Part shown: positions 1-7,696 of the stretch, piece by piece
Position numbering within the stretch: position 1 is the stretch's first letter
Layout: the number at the start of each line of letters is the position of its first letter
Assembly: GCA_022572485.1 (NCBI GenBank)
Contig: JACZVU010000105.1
Location: 1-8,750 of the forward strand
DNA length: 8,750 nucleotides
Direction of reading: 5' to 3'
Source of the DNA: Myxococcales bacterium
Lineage (GTDB): Bacteria > Myxococcota_A > UBA9160 > SMWR01
Program-made: the position numbers and the translations under genes
The notes under the pieces: model-generated
What the model was told of the DNA's origin: nothing
What the model saw: the letters and a program-made list of their open reading frames with translations, nothing else
The model's database searches: none

Positions 1-1
1 G

Positions 2-973
2 CAGCTCATGTCCTGGGCGGATCTGCTGCTCGTGATTGGTGTGGGCGCGACCATCGGCTATGTGCTCGGAGCGCAATGGGGCCTGCTCTTCGTGATCGCG
101 TTTGGTGCAAATCCGCTTAACGACTACATCACAATTGGCGGAAGCTATCTGCGCTATCTACATTTTGGTTGTCTCGCGTTGGGTATCGTAGCCCTGCGCA
201 AGGGGCGCGGAGTGACCGCCGGGCTCCTCTTTGCCGTGGCTACACACCTGCGTATCTTCCCCGTTCTTTTCGCGTCGGCTCTGCTGCTCAGTGATCTACT
301 TCGCCCGGAACGTCGACGCTTGCTCCGCGAGAGGCGGCGTTTCTATCTGAGCTTCGGCGCAGCGGCCTTGCTCCTTCTCGCAGGAACTTCGTTGCTGAGA
401 GTGCCCGGGGAGCAGAACGTCTGGGTTGATTTCGCGAAGAACACCGTGCTGCACAGCAAGACCTACGGGGTCAACATGTTGGGGCTCAAATATCCCTTCA
501 TGTACTCGGACGAAACGAACTACGAGGTGCTGGCGAAGCGCTCGAAGCCCATCGACTGGCGGGCCGAGATGAGCGCGAGGCTCTCCCGGAATGCTGTCGG
601 CTATCGCCTGGCTGCCGCCGCGCTCATCGCTCTTTCGATCTTCTATCTGCGGCGGGTCAGAGACGGCGGAGAGGCGTTGTTTGTCGGACTCGTGTGGATT
701 TGCGCTTTATTACAGGCAGCGGTGTACGACTATATGTTGATGAGTCTGGTTCCGTTGATGTTCGCGAGAGATCTGCGGATGTGGTGGCTGCTCGGCCTGG
801 CCTGGGGTCTGATGATTGCCGTCACATTTCTGCCTGCCACCGAAGCCGCCATGGACTGGGGATTCAGCGCCATCAGCGTCGTTCTGGCGGTCTATCTCGC
901 GGGGACTCTCGCGCTGCGCGCGTTCATCTGGCGCGAGCCGGATGGCCCTTGTCTAGCTGGTTCTGATCCGTAG
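2..973 (+). CDS. Polytopic membrane protein, C-terminal part; possible GT-C (GT87/DUF2029-like) glycosyltransferase
   Basis: The frame is open to the left edge, so the first ATG (position 8) is probably internal and the N-terminus is missing. The visible 321 residues hold about eight hydrophobic segments (roughly residues 3-34, 50-63, 67-95, 113-131, 199-216, 221-248, 256-275 and 282-305, counting from the ATG). A basic cytoplasmic-type loop (RPERRRLLRERRR, about 99-111) and a larger hydrophilic loop (about 132-198) lie between them. A helix ending in THLRIFPVLF recalls the (K/R)-x-x-P helix of GT87/DUF2029 mannosyltransferase-like proteins, which transfer sugars from polyprenyl-phosphate donors at the membrane. 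The acidic catalytic loop expected near the N-terminus of GT-C enzymes lies outside the window, so the enzyme assignment is weak. The membrane-protein call is firm. It ends at TAG 971-973, with no clear terminator before the next gene. Confidence 0.6.
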   Translation, partial: QLMSWADLLLVIGVGATIGYVLGAQWGLLFVIAFGANPLNDYITIGGSYLRYLHFGCLALGIVALRKGRGVTAGLLFAVATHLRIFPVLFASALLLSDLLRPERRRLLRERRRFYLSFGAAALLLLAGTSLLRVPGEQNVWVDFAKNTVLHSKTYGVNMLGLKYPFMYSDETNYEVLAKRSKPIDWRAEMSARLSRNAVGYRLAAAALIALSIFYLRRVRDGGEALFVGLVWICALLQAAVYDYMLMSLVPLMFARDLRMWWLLGLAWGLMIAVTFLPATEAAMDWGFSAISVVLAVYLAGTLALRAFIWREPDGPCLAGSDP

Positions 974-1166
974 AACAGTTTCCAGATGTTCACAGCCAGC
1001 GCTTTCCGGTGGGGCGCCAACACCGTCCGGCCTAGCACAGCCCCTGAATGCGGCGTAACCCGGGCAACTAGGCCCCGGCCAGTGCAGCCCAGTCACAAGG
1101 CAACGGTCCTGCCCGGGCTACACAGGCTATGCGGCGCTTCGCGAATGACCCTAGACTCCTCGCGGC

Positions 1167-1703
1167 ATGCAAGGTGAAGAACCCGAACAGAAGCGTCGAT
1201 GGCTGGTGGGCGTCGCCTTTTGCCTCGGCGCTGGATTGCTGGTCGTCGCTGTGCTGCGCTCCATCAGTGTGACGAACGTCGATCGGACGGGCCCGGTTGA
1301 TCAAGCCGTCAATGAATCGGTTGTACGCACGATCCGAGTCAAGACTGTGGATCGCCACCCGATGGACCCGAGCTGGCAAAAGATCGAACAGAGCGACTTC
1401 GAACTGGTTGCGGGCGAGACGACGTCGATCACCGCGCAGGATCTGCCGACCGAACGTCCGCTGGTCTTGAACCTGCTCCTGCCTGCTTCCCTGTCGAACG
1501 CGGATGTGCTTCCGGTTCGGATCCTATCCATGGATGGAAGCGGAGAATTGAAACTACCAAACGCGGTAGTCGCGGCCGACGGCGACCGGGTCCGCGTCCA
1601 AATCGATAGCACTTGGCTGTCGCCCGGGAATTACCAGATCGAGATCCAGACCAGCGAGCGATCCCAACTCGATCTGAGACGCTATCTGCTCGAAGTCCTC
1701 TGA
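1167..1703 (+). CDS. Signal-anchored extracytoplasmic protein of unknown function
   Basis: This encodes 178 residues that I do not recognise as a named family. A charged N-terminus (about 1-11, with KRR) is followed by one hydrophobic segment (about 12-30), the pattern of an N-in signal anchor that leaves the remainder outside the inner membrane. There is no lipobox Cys in the right place; C19 lies inside the hydrophobic stretch. The soluble part (about 31-178) alternates short hydrophobic and polar stretches and ends with a GNYQIEIQT strand and RRYLLEVL, which suggests a beta-sandwich fold by inspection only. No Shine-Dalgarno sequence precedes the ATG. Instead a -10-like TAGACT sits at 1152-1157, ending nine bases before the start codon, so a leaderless transcript is possible. 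It lies 193 bp after the membrane protein on the same strand; no functional link is evident. Confidence 0.65.
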   Translation: MQGEEPEQKRRWLVGVAFCLGAGLLVVAVLRSISVTNVDRTGPVDQAVNESVVRTIRVKTVDRHPMDPSWQKIEQSDFELVAGETTSITAQDLPTERPLVLNLLLPASLSNADVLPVRILSMDGSGELKLPNAVVAADGDRVRVQIDSTWLSPGNYQIEIQTSERSQLDLRRYLLEVL

Positions 1704-1836
1704 GCCGGCGCCCGTCGTCACGCTCCGTTGGCGGCCCGGAAAGACAACACGGCCGGGGAGCCCGACAGGCCCCTCATGGCAGCGCGCTCCGGGTTACCAT
1801 GGCGCGCGCCCTGTGGCCGGGCGAGGGAATCCGCTG

Positions 1837-1842
1837 AAGGAG
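1837..1842 (+). promoter_or_regulatory. Shine-Dalgarno that fixes the aldolase start
   Basis: AAGGAG lies five bases before the ATG at 1848. The same frame is open further upstream (ATG at 1728), but the extra 40 residues have no family resemblance and that upstream ATG has no comparable ribosome binding site. The conserved fold begins just after position 1848. Confidence 0.8.
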
Positions 1843-1847
1843 AGGGC

Positions 1848-2483
1848 ATGGCCAGCGATCGAGAGGCACGGCAGCAAATCGTTCAGATCGTGAACGAGCT
1901 CTACCGCGATGGACACCTGACGGCGACCGGAGGCAACGTCAGCAGTCTGTCGAACGACGGCGAGACGGTCTGGATCACACCGAGTGGTCTGTTCAAGGGG
2001 ACGCTCGCGGAAGACTCCCTGGTCCGAATTCGCGCCGATGGCAGCATCGTGGAGGGCGCCAACAAGCCTTCGATCGAATTCCGGATGCACTTTCGCGCCT
2101 ACGAGGCGCGCCCGGGTTCGACCGGCGCGGTGCACACCCACTCGCCCATTGCGACGGCCTTCGGGATCTGCAACCAGCGCTTCGAACCGATCAACACCGA
2201 TGCCGTCGCGCTGGCCGATACCGTGACGATTCCCTGGTTGATGCCGGGCTCTAGTGAATTGGCGGATGCCGTTTTCGAGGCGCTGCAAACCAGCCGCGGA
2301 GCGATCCTCCAAAACCACGGACTGATCGCGGTTGGCGACGACCTGCGGAAGGCGGCCACGCGCGCGAGCATGATCGAGGAGACGGCGAAGCTCTCACTCT
2401 ACGTCAAGCAATTCGGTGGCACGGTTTCTCTGGTTCCCGAAGTGGGGATTGAGCGGCTCGCGTCGATCACGGACTTCATTTAG
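1848..2483 (+). CDS. Class II aldolase/adducin-family protein (fuculose-phosphate aldolase-like)
   Basis: This encodes 211 residues, the usual length for the single-domain, zinc-dependent class II aldolase/epimerase/dehydratase family. Visible hallmarks are the phosphate-binding TGGNVS (27-32) and TPSG (44-47), the KPSIEFRMH segment carrying the presumed catalytic Glu77, the zinc ligands His96 and His98 in VHTHSP, and the third zinc ligand His157 in QNHGLIAVG. Relatives include L-fuculose-1-phosphate aldolase, ribulose-5-phosphate 4-epimerase and methylthioribulose-1-phosphate dehydratase; the substrate cannot be read from these motifs. The product should be a cytosolic oligomer acting on a sugar phosphate or related hydroxy-carbonyl compound. 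A HAD hydrolase follows on the same strand after 185 bp, a pairing also seen in sugar-phosphate and methionine-salvage pathways, but the gap is too long to assume one transcript. The start is set by a strong ribosome binding site. Confidence 0.9.
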   Translation: MASDREARQQIVQIVNELYRDGHLTATGGNVSSLSNDGETVWITPSGLFKGTLAEDSLVRIRADGSIVEGANKPSIEFRMHFRAYEARPGSTGAVHTHSPIATAFGICNQRFEPINTDAVALADTVTIPWLMPGSSELADAVFEALQTSRGAILQNHGLIAVGDDLRKAATRASMIEETAKLSLYVKQFGGTVSLVPEVGIERLASITDFI

Positions 2484-2563
2484 GCTGGAATCGAAACCGG
2501 GGCCGAAAATCGCAGGGTAACACTACGATGCTGAGTGAATTCGCACGAGAAAGACTGCACCCG

Positions 2564-2630
2564 TTGACGCCGGGAATCAGCGCCTGGCCGCACGCTCTCG
2601 CGCGATGCGAGCTAGCCGGTCTGGCGTCAA
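2564..2630 (+). repeat. Spaced 8-bp inverted repeat in the gap before the HAD gene
   Basis: TTGACGCC at 2564-2571 is perfectly complementary to GGCGTCAA at 2623-2630. The 51-base spacer holds a smaller hairpin (CTCGC 2597-2601 with GCGAG 2607-2611, five-base loop). The element ends 38 bases before the HAD start codon. It could be a structured leader or a spaced operator. An 8-bp match within a 185-bp gap can also arise by chance, so this is only a candidate. Confidence 0.2.
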
Positions 2631-2668
2631 TCGAGATGCTCTAAGCTGCTTCGAGGTGAAGTCGTCCA

Positions 2669-3418
2669 ATGGCCATCCGAGCTGTTGTCTTCGATCTTTT
2701 CGATACGCTCGTCGATCTGTCGCTGAACGATCTGCCGCGGATCGAGATCGGGGGCCGATCGGTGCCCTCGACGGCCGGCGCGCTGCACGAGGTTGTCGCG
2801 GCTCACTCGGATGTCGACTTCGAGCGTTTCATCGCTGCGTTGACCGAGGTCGATCGCGCGTTTCGCGAAACCCGCTACGCCCGCGGGCTCGAACTTCCTA
2901 CGCTGGAGCGCTTCGAGGCCGTGGTCGATCGACTCGGGATCGACGCTCCGGAGCTCCCCGGAGTTCTCACCGAAACCCATATGGGAATGATTCGCGCGCA
3001 GGTCAGCGTTCCCGAGAACCACAAGCAGGTTCTCGACGATCTCGCGCGCCGGGTGCGCCTGGGTCTCTGCTCGAACTTCAGTCATTCAGCGATGGCGCTG
3101 GGCCTGCTCGACGACTGCGGGCTTCGAGTTCATCTGGACGCGCTGGTGATTTCCGATGCGATCGGTATCCGAAAACCACGCGCTGAGATCTTCGAAGCGG
3201 TGCTCGCCGAACTCGGTGTTGCGCCCGAAGAGACACTTCATGTCGGCGACAGCCTCTCTGCGGATATCGCTGGTGCCGCTCTACTGGGCATCCACACGGC
3301 CTGGATCACGCGGCGCATCGCCGATCGTGAAGCCGCACTTCGAGTACACGAAGGGCCATCACCCGATTGCGTGATTGCGGACTTGTCCGAGATTGAAGGC
3401 CTCTTGGACGCCTTTTGA
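2669..3418 (+). CDS. HAD-superfamily hydrolase, subfamily I
   Basis: This encodes 249 residues with the full HAD motif set. Motif I is FDLFDT with nucleophile Asp9, motif II is CSNFS with Ser135, motif III is Lys169 in IRKPRAEIF, and motif IV is HVGDSLSADIAGA with Asp194 and Asp199. About 110 mostly helical residues between motifs I and II form a C1-type cap, as in phosphoglycolate-phosphatase-like and haloacid-dehalogenase-like members. The position two residues after the nucleophile, normally an acid/base Asp in phosphatases, is Phe11. Haloacid dehalogenases carry Tyr there, so phosphatase activity should not be taken for granted. The start is supported by GAGGTGA at 2653-2659, nine bases before the ATG. 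The gene converges with the dehydrogenase on the other strand, with only 28 bp between the stops, and follows the class II aldolase on the same strand. The substrate is unknown. Confidence 0.88.
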   Translation: MAIRAVVFDLFDTLVDLSLNDLPRIEIGGRSVPSTAGALHEVVAAHSDVDFERFIAALTEVDRAFRETRYARGLELPTLERFEAVVDRLGIDAPELPGVLTETHMGMIRAQVSVPENHKQVLDDLARRVRLGLCSNFSHSAMALGLLDDCGLRVHLDALVISDAIGIRKPRAEIFEAVLAELGVAPEETLHVGDSLSADIAGAALLGIHTAWITRRIADREAALRVHEGPSPDCVIADLSEIEGLLDAF

Positions 3419-3446
3419 TCGCTACTCACAGTGTTTCGATGTGTTT

Positions 3447-4478
3447 TTACGCTCGACCCAATCGCTTCCGATACGCCTCGCCATCGTAGACTTCAGGGTT
3501 CAGGCAGTTGGGGGCATGCTCGCCCTTTAGCATCGCCAGCGCATTGATGGCGGCTTTCGTCGCCATCAGATTGCGGGTGCCGCGGGTCGCGCTTCCCAGA
3601 TGGGGGAGCAAAATTGCGTTCTCGAGCTCCGCGAGGCCCTCCGCCATCGCGGGTTCGCGTTCGTAGACGTCCAAGCCTGCTCCGGCGATTGTCTTCTTGC
3701 GCAGCGCCCGCACCAGGGCCTCTTCGTCGACGATCGGGCCGCGGGCGGCGTTGATCAGATACGCGGTTGGTTTCATCAGCGAAAGCTCGCGCTCGCCGAT
3801 CAAATGATGGGTGTCGTCCGATAGCAACGTGTGGACGCTCACGAAATCGCTCTCGCGCAGGAGGTCGTCGAGGTCCGCCCACTCGGCCTGGTCGTCCGCT
3901 TCGATTGCCTCGCGCGCGAACGGATCGAAGGCGAGTACGCGCATGTCGAAGCCCAACGCGCGTCGCGCAACGGCCTGGCCGATCCGCCCGAATCCGAGGA
4001 TTCCAAGCACCTTCCGGCGGCCGTCGCTGCCCACCGAGATGTCTTCTCCGAGCAGCAGATTGGGCCCCCAGGCTTGATAGTTTCCGCCGCGCATGTAGGT
4101 GTCTCCGGTTGCGATGTTTCGCGCCGTCGAGAGCAGAAGCGCCCAGGTGAGGTCCGCCGTCGTATCCGTCAAAACGCCTGGGGTGTTGCTCACGGGGATA
4201 CCCAGCTCGGTGGCAACTGGCACATCGATGTTGTCGAAACCCACTGCGAAGTTGGCGACGCCGTTCAGCCGCGGGTTGACCTCCATGACCTCTCGATCGA
4301 TCGACTCCGTAAGCACCGAGAGCACGACGTCCGCCCAGCGCACACCCTCGAGTAGTTCTTTCCGGTTCGGGCAGGCATTTTCGGCGCCGGGCCAGACCCG
4401 CAGTTCGACTCCGGCTTCGCTGAGCAGATCGAGTCCGGCATCGCGGATCCGTCGTGTGACGAAGATTTTTCCGACCAT
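3447..4478 (-). CDS. D-2-hydroxyacid dehydrogenase, glyoxylate/hydroxypyruvate reductase-like
   Basis: This encodes 343 residues, full length for the NAD(P)-dependent D-isomer 2-hydroxyacid dehydrogenases. The nucleotide-binding domain contains GFGRIG (162-167) followed by the second-strand acidic region (AFDP, 183-186). The catalytic Arg246 (NAARGPIVDEEAL), Glu275 (LDVYEREP) and His293 (LPHLGSAT) are all present with family spacing. The N-terminal catalytic part has ANFAVGFDNID (75-85) and SNTPGVLTD (97-105), and the C-terminus carries NCLNPEV, very like GhrB-type glyoxylate/2-ketoacid reductases. It probably reduces glyoxylate, hydroxypyruvate or a similar 2-keto acid in the cytosol. The start is fixed by GGAGG (plus-strand 4486-4490) seven bases before the ATG. 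It is divergent from the kinase/lyase fusion gene across a 118-bp gap, so the two promoters must lie close together. Exact substrate and cofactor preference remain open. Confidence 0.92.
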   Translation of the reverse strand: MVGKIFVTRRIRDAGLDLLSEAGVELRVWPGAENACPNRKELLEGVRWADVVLSVLTESIDREVMEVNPRLNGVANFAVGFDNIDVPVATELGIPVSNTPGVLTDTTADLTWALLLSTARNIATGDTYMRGGNYQAWGPNLLLGEDISVGSDGRRKVLGILGFGRIGQAVARRALGFDMRVLAFDPFAREAIEADDQAEWADLDDLLRESDFVSVHTLLSDDTHHLIGERELSLMKPTAYLINAARGPIVDEEALVRALRKKTIAGAGLDVYEREPAMAEGLAELENAILLPHLGSATRGTRNLMATKAAINALAMLKGEHAPNCLNPEVYDGEAYRKRLGRA

Positions 4479-4527
4479 GGGGGTGCCTCCGTGTGTTCGT
4501 CACCTGCCCTTCGGGCGCCGTAGCTTA

Positions 4528-4547
4528 CCACCCTGTTCGAAAGGTGG
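4528..4547. promoter_or_regulatory. Small inverted repeat in the divergent promoter gap
   Basis: CCACC (4528-4532) and GGTGG (4543-4547) flank a ten-base centre containing the palindrome TTCGAA. It lies roughly midway in the 118-bp gap between the divergently transcribed dehydrogenase and fusion genes, where an operator would be expected. No convincing -35/-10 pair was found for either direction. The arms are only 5 bp, so this may be chance. Confidence 0.2.
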
Positions 4548-4596
4548 CCGCATCCGCTAAGGTTCACTGTTCCATTCAACGGAGCACCCGCCAATC

Positions 4597-7584
4597 GTGT
4601 CTTCTGCACCCGATTCCCGATCGCTGAGCGTGCTGGAAGCCAAAGCCCCGACTTTTTCGCTTGCAGAAGCCGAGGGGATCGCCAAGCGGATCTTTGGCGT
4701 CATGGGTTCGGCTCGCGCACTCGTGAGTGAGCGCGATCAAAATTTTCACCTGCGTACCCACGACGGTCGAGATTACGTGCTGAAGATCGCGAATCCCGCC
4801 GAGGATCCGGCGGTTCTTGATTTCCAGACCCAGGCGTTGCTGCACATTGCGCGCGTGAATCCGGAACTCCCCGTTCCCCATCTCGTGACGACTACCGAGG
4901 GCGCTCCCAGCTGTGTGGTCGATGGCGCGGACGGGGGGCGCTTCATCACGCGCTTGCTCAGCTATCTGCCGGGTGAGTTGCTCGGCCAGGTTCAGCCTTC
5001 TCGGGCTCTGTTGCGCGATGTCGGCGCGAGTGCGGCCCGGCTCGGCCAGGCTTTGCGCGGCTACTTTCACCCCGACGCGCGCCACGAGCTGCCTTGGGAT
5101 CTTACGCAGGGGCCCTTGCTCCGCGAGCGGACCCACTGCATTGACGATCCCGAGATTCGCCGCAGGGTCGAGGGCGTGCTCGACCGGCTCGCGGAGCAGG
5201 TGCTGCCCGCCCTCGAGGGCATGCGTGCCCAGGTCATCCACAACGACGTCAGCTGCATGAACACGCTCGTCGAAGGCGACCGTGTGGTGGGCGTAATCGA
5301 CTTCGGCGATCTGATTCACGCGCCGCTCGTCTGCGATCTTGCCGTACCGATCTCTGAATTGATCGTCGAGGTCGAGGACCCCTTCGGCGTTGCGATGGAG
5401 ATCGCGGCGGGTTACTGCGCCGTCGAGCCGCTGACCGCCGAAGAGATCGCCGTCATCTTCGATCTCGTGGCGGCGCGGACCGCGATGGCCATCACGATCT
5501 CGGCCTGGCGCGTCGGCGACCACCCCGAGAATCACGACTACATCACCGCTGGAGTCGACGAGCACAAGACGATGCTCGATTGGCTGTCGGATCAGAGATC
5601 TGATTTCTTTCACGCCTGCCTGCGCAACGCCTGTGGTCTACCCGCGTCGGTGAACGCGCCGCGGGTCGCGGACTGGCTGGTCGCCAACGCGAACGCAATG
5701 GGGCCGATCTTCGAGCGCGACCTCGCCCAGCTGCGCAAGCGCGTTCTCTCGAACGAGCAGGTGCGCAAATTGAGGAGCAACACGGGCCCTGGCGCTGTTG
5801 GTTTTTTTGCTGAGATCGACGTTGGTCTTCACCCCTACGGTGCACCCGGCTGCGGCGCACCTGCGGCGGGTGACCCGTCCGAAAGCGTTGCTTTGCACCT
5901 CGGAACGGATCTATTTGCGGCGTGTGGTACCGCGATTCGCGCGCCTCTCGCGGGTGTTGTCCACCGCCTTGCCCCGGTAAAATCGAAGCAAGGCCTCCGA
6001 GACCTGATCCTCGAGCACAATGTTGCGGATGGGATCTGCTTCTACACGTGTTATGGAAACCTCGCCGGAGAAGCGTCGGGCGACTTTCGGCTCGGAGACT
6101 CGGTCGGAAAGGGCGACCGGATCGGTCGGGTTTCGGATTGCGGCGCAGCGATTCATTTCCAGATCCTGACGGATCCGCTCGAAATTCCCGGAGGCTTCCC
6201 CCGCGTATGCGAACCGGACAAGTGGGCCGTTTGGCGCGACCTCTCGCCCGATCCGAACGCGATTCTCGGGATTCCACACGAGGCTTTCGCGCCGCAGGAA
6301 GACGAACTGGAGGTGCTGCTCGCGCGCCGCGTGGAGCGCCTCGGGCCGGGTCTTAGCCTGTTCTACGATCGCCCGCTTCACGCGGTGCGCGCGCATGGGG
6401 TGTGGTTGATCGACGCTTCGGGGCGTGCATTTCTCGACGTCTACAACAACGTTCCCCAGGTCGGTCACTGCCATCCCGCCGTCGTCGAGGCGTTGTCCCG
6501 GCAGGCTGCGACGCTAAACACCAATACACGTTACGTCTACAAGTCCGTGCTCGAATATGCGGATCGCCTATCGGCCACGATGCCGGGCAATCTCTCTGTC
6601 TGCATGTTCGTCTGTTCCGGAAGCGAGGCGAACGATCTGGCGTGGCGGCTCGCCAAGGCACACACGGGAAACGACGGCGGCATCGTGATGGAAGACGCCT
6701 ATCACGGGACGACGGAAGCCGTGAACGACCTCTCGCCCGCGGAGCTCCAACCCGGAGAATCGCCGGCTCCCCACATCGCCACCGTTCCGCCCCCCGACGG
6801 TTACCGCGGACCGTATCGACGCGATGAGCCCGGATTTGCGGAGCGCTACGCAGAGACCATCGACCACGCCATCGCGTCTCTGGCCGAGCGCGGACGCGCA
6901 CCCGCTGCCTTCTATCTCGATCTGATCTTGTGCAGCAACGGGATCATGGAACCGCCGCCCGGGTACCTGCGCGCCGCGTTCGCGAAGGTTCGAGCGGCGG
7001 GCGGCCTGTGCGTCGCCGATGAAGTGCAGTCTGGCTTCGGCCGCACGGGTGCCCACTTCTGGGGCTTCGAGGCTCACGGGGTGATCCCGGACATCGTTAC
7101 GCTCGGCAAGCCCATCGGCAACGGCTACTCGATGGCCGCAGTGGTGACGACACCGGAGATCGTGCGCTCACTCGTTGGGCACTCTGAATTTTTCTCCACC
7201 ACGGGTGGCAATACGGTGGCTTGTGCGGTGGGCATCGCGGTGCTCGACGTGTTGGAGCGCGAGAAGCTCCGGGAGAACGCGGATCTCGTCGGCGCCTATC
7301 TTCGCTCGGGCCTCGAATCACTGGTGGATCGGCACCCGTTGATCGGCGACGTGCGCGGCGCGGGCCTGTTCATTGGCGTTGAACTCGTGCGGAATCGCAA
7401 GACCCTCGAGCCCGCGAAAGAAGAGACCCATGCGATCGTCAACGGGATGCGGGAGGATGGCGTGCTCGTCGGGATTGAGGGAGTGCACCACAACATCCTC
7501 AAGCTGAGGCCGCCGTTGGTCTTCAGCAAAGCCAACGCGGACCAGCTCATCGCGGCGCTCGACCGGGCACTCGACGCGATCTGA
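4597..7584 (+). CDS. Tri-domain fusion: APH-type kinase, degenerate M23-like domain, class III PLP phospho-lyase/aminotransferase
   Basis: This encodes 995 residues from a GTG start; the frame is closed by TAA at 4558, and GGAG at 4581-4584 is a rather distant ribosome site. Residues about 20-345 form an APH/hydroxylysine-kinase-like domain: Lys63, the catalytic loop His215-Asn-Asp217 to Asn222, and Asp235-Phe-Gly. Residues about 400-530 resemble an M23/LytM domain (HLGTD, His434 and Asp438; IHF, His520), but His518 is replaced by Ala and the usual YxHL has Asn488. Residues about 575-995 are a class III PLP fold: GSEAND (675-680), [15 protein letters not shown] with Asp808, PLP Lys838 in LGKPIGNG, and [10 protein letters not shown] near the end. 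The segments [11 protein letters not shown] and LNTNTR strongly resemble vertebrate ETNPPL/PHYKPL phospho-lyases rather than ordinary transaminases. Inferred role: phosphorylate a hydroxy-amine or hydroxy-amino acid, then eliminate phosphate and ammonia to give an aldehyde. The substrate is not determined. Confidence 0.9.
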   Translation: MSSAPDSRSLSVLEAKAPTFSLAEAEGIAKRIFGVMGSARALVSERDQNFHLRTHDGRDYVLKIANPAEDPAVLDFQTQALLHIARVNPELPVPHLVTTTEGAPSCVVDGADGGRFITRLLSYLPGELLGQVQPSRALLRDVGASAARLGQALRGYFHPDARHELPWDLTQGPLLRERTHCIDDPEIRRRVEGVLDRLAEQVLPALEGMRAQVIHNDVSCMNTLVEGDRVVGVIDFGDLIHAPLVCDLAVPISELIVEVEDPFGVAMEIAAGYCAVEPLTAEEIAVIFDLVAARTAMAITISAWRVGDHPENHDYITAGVDEHKTMLDWLSDQRSDFFHACLRNACGLPASVNAPRVADWLVANANAMGPIFERDLAQLRKRVLSNEQVRKLRSNTGPGAVGFFAEIDVGLHPYGAPGCGAPAAGDPSESVALHLGTDLFAACGTAIRAPLAGVVHRLAPVKSKQGLRDLILEHNVADGICFYTCYGNLAGEASGDFRLGDSVGKGDRIGRVSDCGAAIHFQILTDPLEIPGGFPRVCEPDKWAVWRDLSPDPNAILGIPHEAFAPQEDELEVLLARRVERLGPGLSLFYDRPLHAVRAHGVWLIDASGRAFLDVYNNVPQVGHCHPAVVEALSRQAATLNTNTRYVYKSVLEYADRLSATMPGNLSVCMFVCSGSEANDLAWRLAKAHTGNDGGIVMEDAYHGTTEAVNDLSPAELQPGESPAPHIATVPPPDGYRGPYRRDEPGFAERYAETIDHAIASLAERGRAPAAFYLDLILCSNGIMEPPPGYLRAAFAKVRAAGGLCVADEVQSGFGRTGAHFWGFEAHGVIPDIVTLGKPIGNGYSMAAVVTTPEIVRSLVGHSEFFSTTGGNTVACAVGIAVLDVLEREKLRENADLVGAYLRSGLESLVDRHPLIGDVRGAGLFIGVELVRNRKTLEPAKEETHAIVNGMREDGVLVGIEGVHHNILKLRPPLVFSKANADQLIAALDRALDAI

Positions 7585-7593
7585 TCGGGTCGA
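7571..7593 (+). other. Hairpin straddling the fusion gene stop codon
   Basis: Positions 7571-7580 pair with 7584-7593 around the three-base loop 7581-7583, with one G-G mismatch (7576/7588). The TGA stop (7582-7584) lies at the apex. The nearest T run is at 7631-7635, too far for a standard intrinsic terminator. The hairpin may protect the 3' end or be incidental. No better terminator is visible between this gene and the cold-shock promoter. Confidence 0.25.
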
Positions 7594-7659
7594 TACGCGG
7601 GAAGAAGCTGGGACAGAGGCAATTTGGGTGTTTTTCAATACATGACGTGAGAAATTTTG

Positions 7660-7688
7660 CTGACTCGGTCACGCGATTCCTGTAGGAT
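7660..7688 (+). promoter_or_regulatory. Probable sigma-70-type promoter of the cold-shock gene
   Basis: CTGACT (7660-7665) and TAGGAT (7683-7688) are separated by 17 bases, each matching the consensus hexamers at four of six positions. An AT-rich stretch (7631-7659, with TTTTT and AAATTTT) lies upstream like an UP element, which stands out in this GC-rich window. Transcription would start near 7695, giving a leader of about 90 bases that contains both tandem hairpins. Confidence 0.45.
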
Positions 7689-7696
7689 CGGCGGCT

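Noticed and set aside
1059..1118. CCCGGGC at 1059-1065 and GCCCGGGC at 1111-1118 as an inverted repeat or terminator
   Set aside because: CCCGGG is self-complementary, so the pairing is trivial in GC-rich DNA. There is no T run after it and no further complementarity.
1728..1847. Forty-residue N-terminal extension of the class II aldolase
   Set aside because: A strong Shine-Dalgarno at 1837-1842 and the family's normal N-terminus both point to the ATG at 1848.
3493..4503. 336-residue minus-strand frame overlapping the dehydrogenase
   Set aside because: It is an Arg-rich shadow shifted by one base from the real dehydrogenase frame, which has all catalytic residues and a proper ribosome site.
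4576..5613. 345-residue open frame on the minus strand under the kinase domain
   Set aside because: It lies entirely opposite the kinase domain with its clear HxD and DFG motifs. Long antisense frames are common in GC-rich genes, and this one has no recognisable domain.
4650..5630. Aminoglycoside resistance phosphotransferase
   Set aside because: The APH fold is shared with many metabolic kinases. Fusion to a phospho-lyase-like PLP domain points to metabolism, and no resistance context is present.
5800..6190. Active M23 endopeptidase or cell-wall hydrolase
   Set aside because: The domain lacks the first His of the HxH motif and the YxHL His, and it is buried between two cytosolic enzyme domains with no signal peptide.
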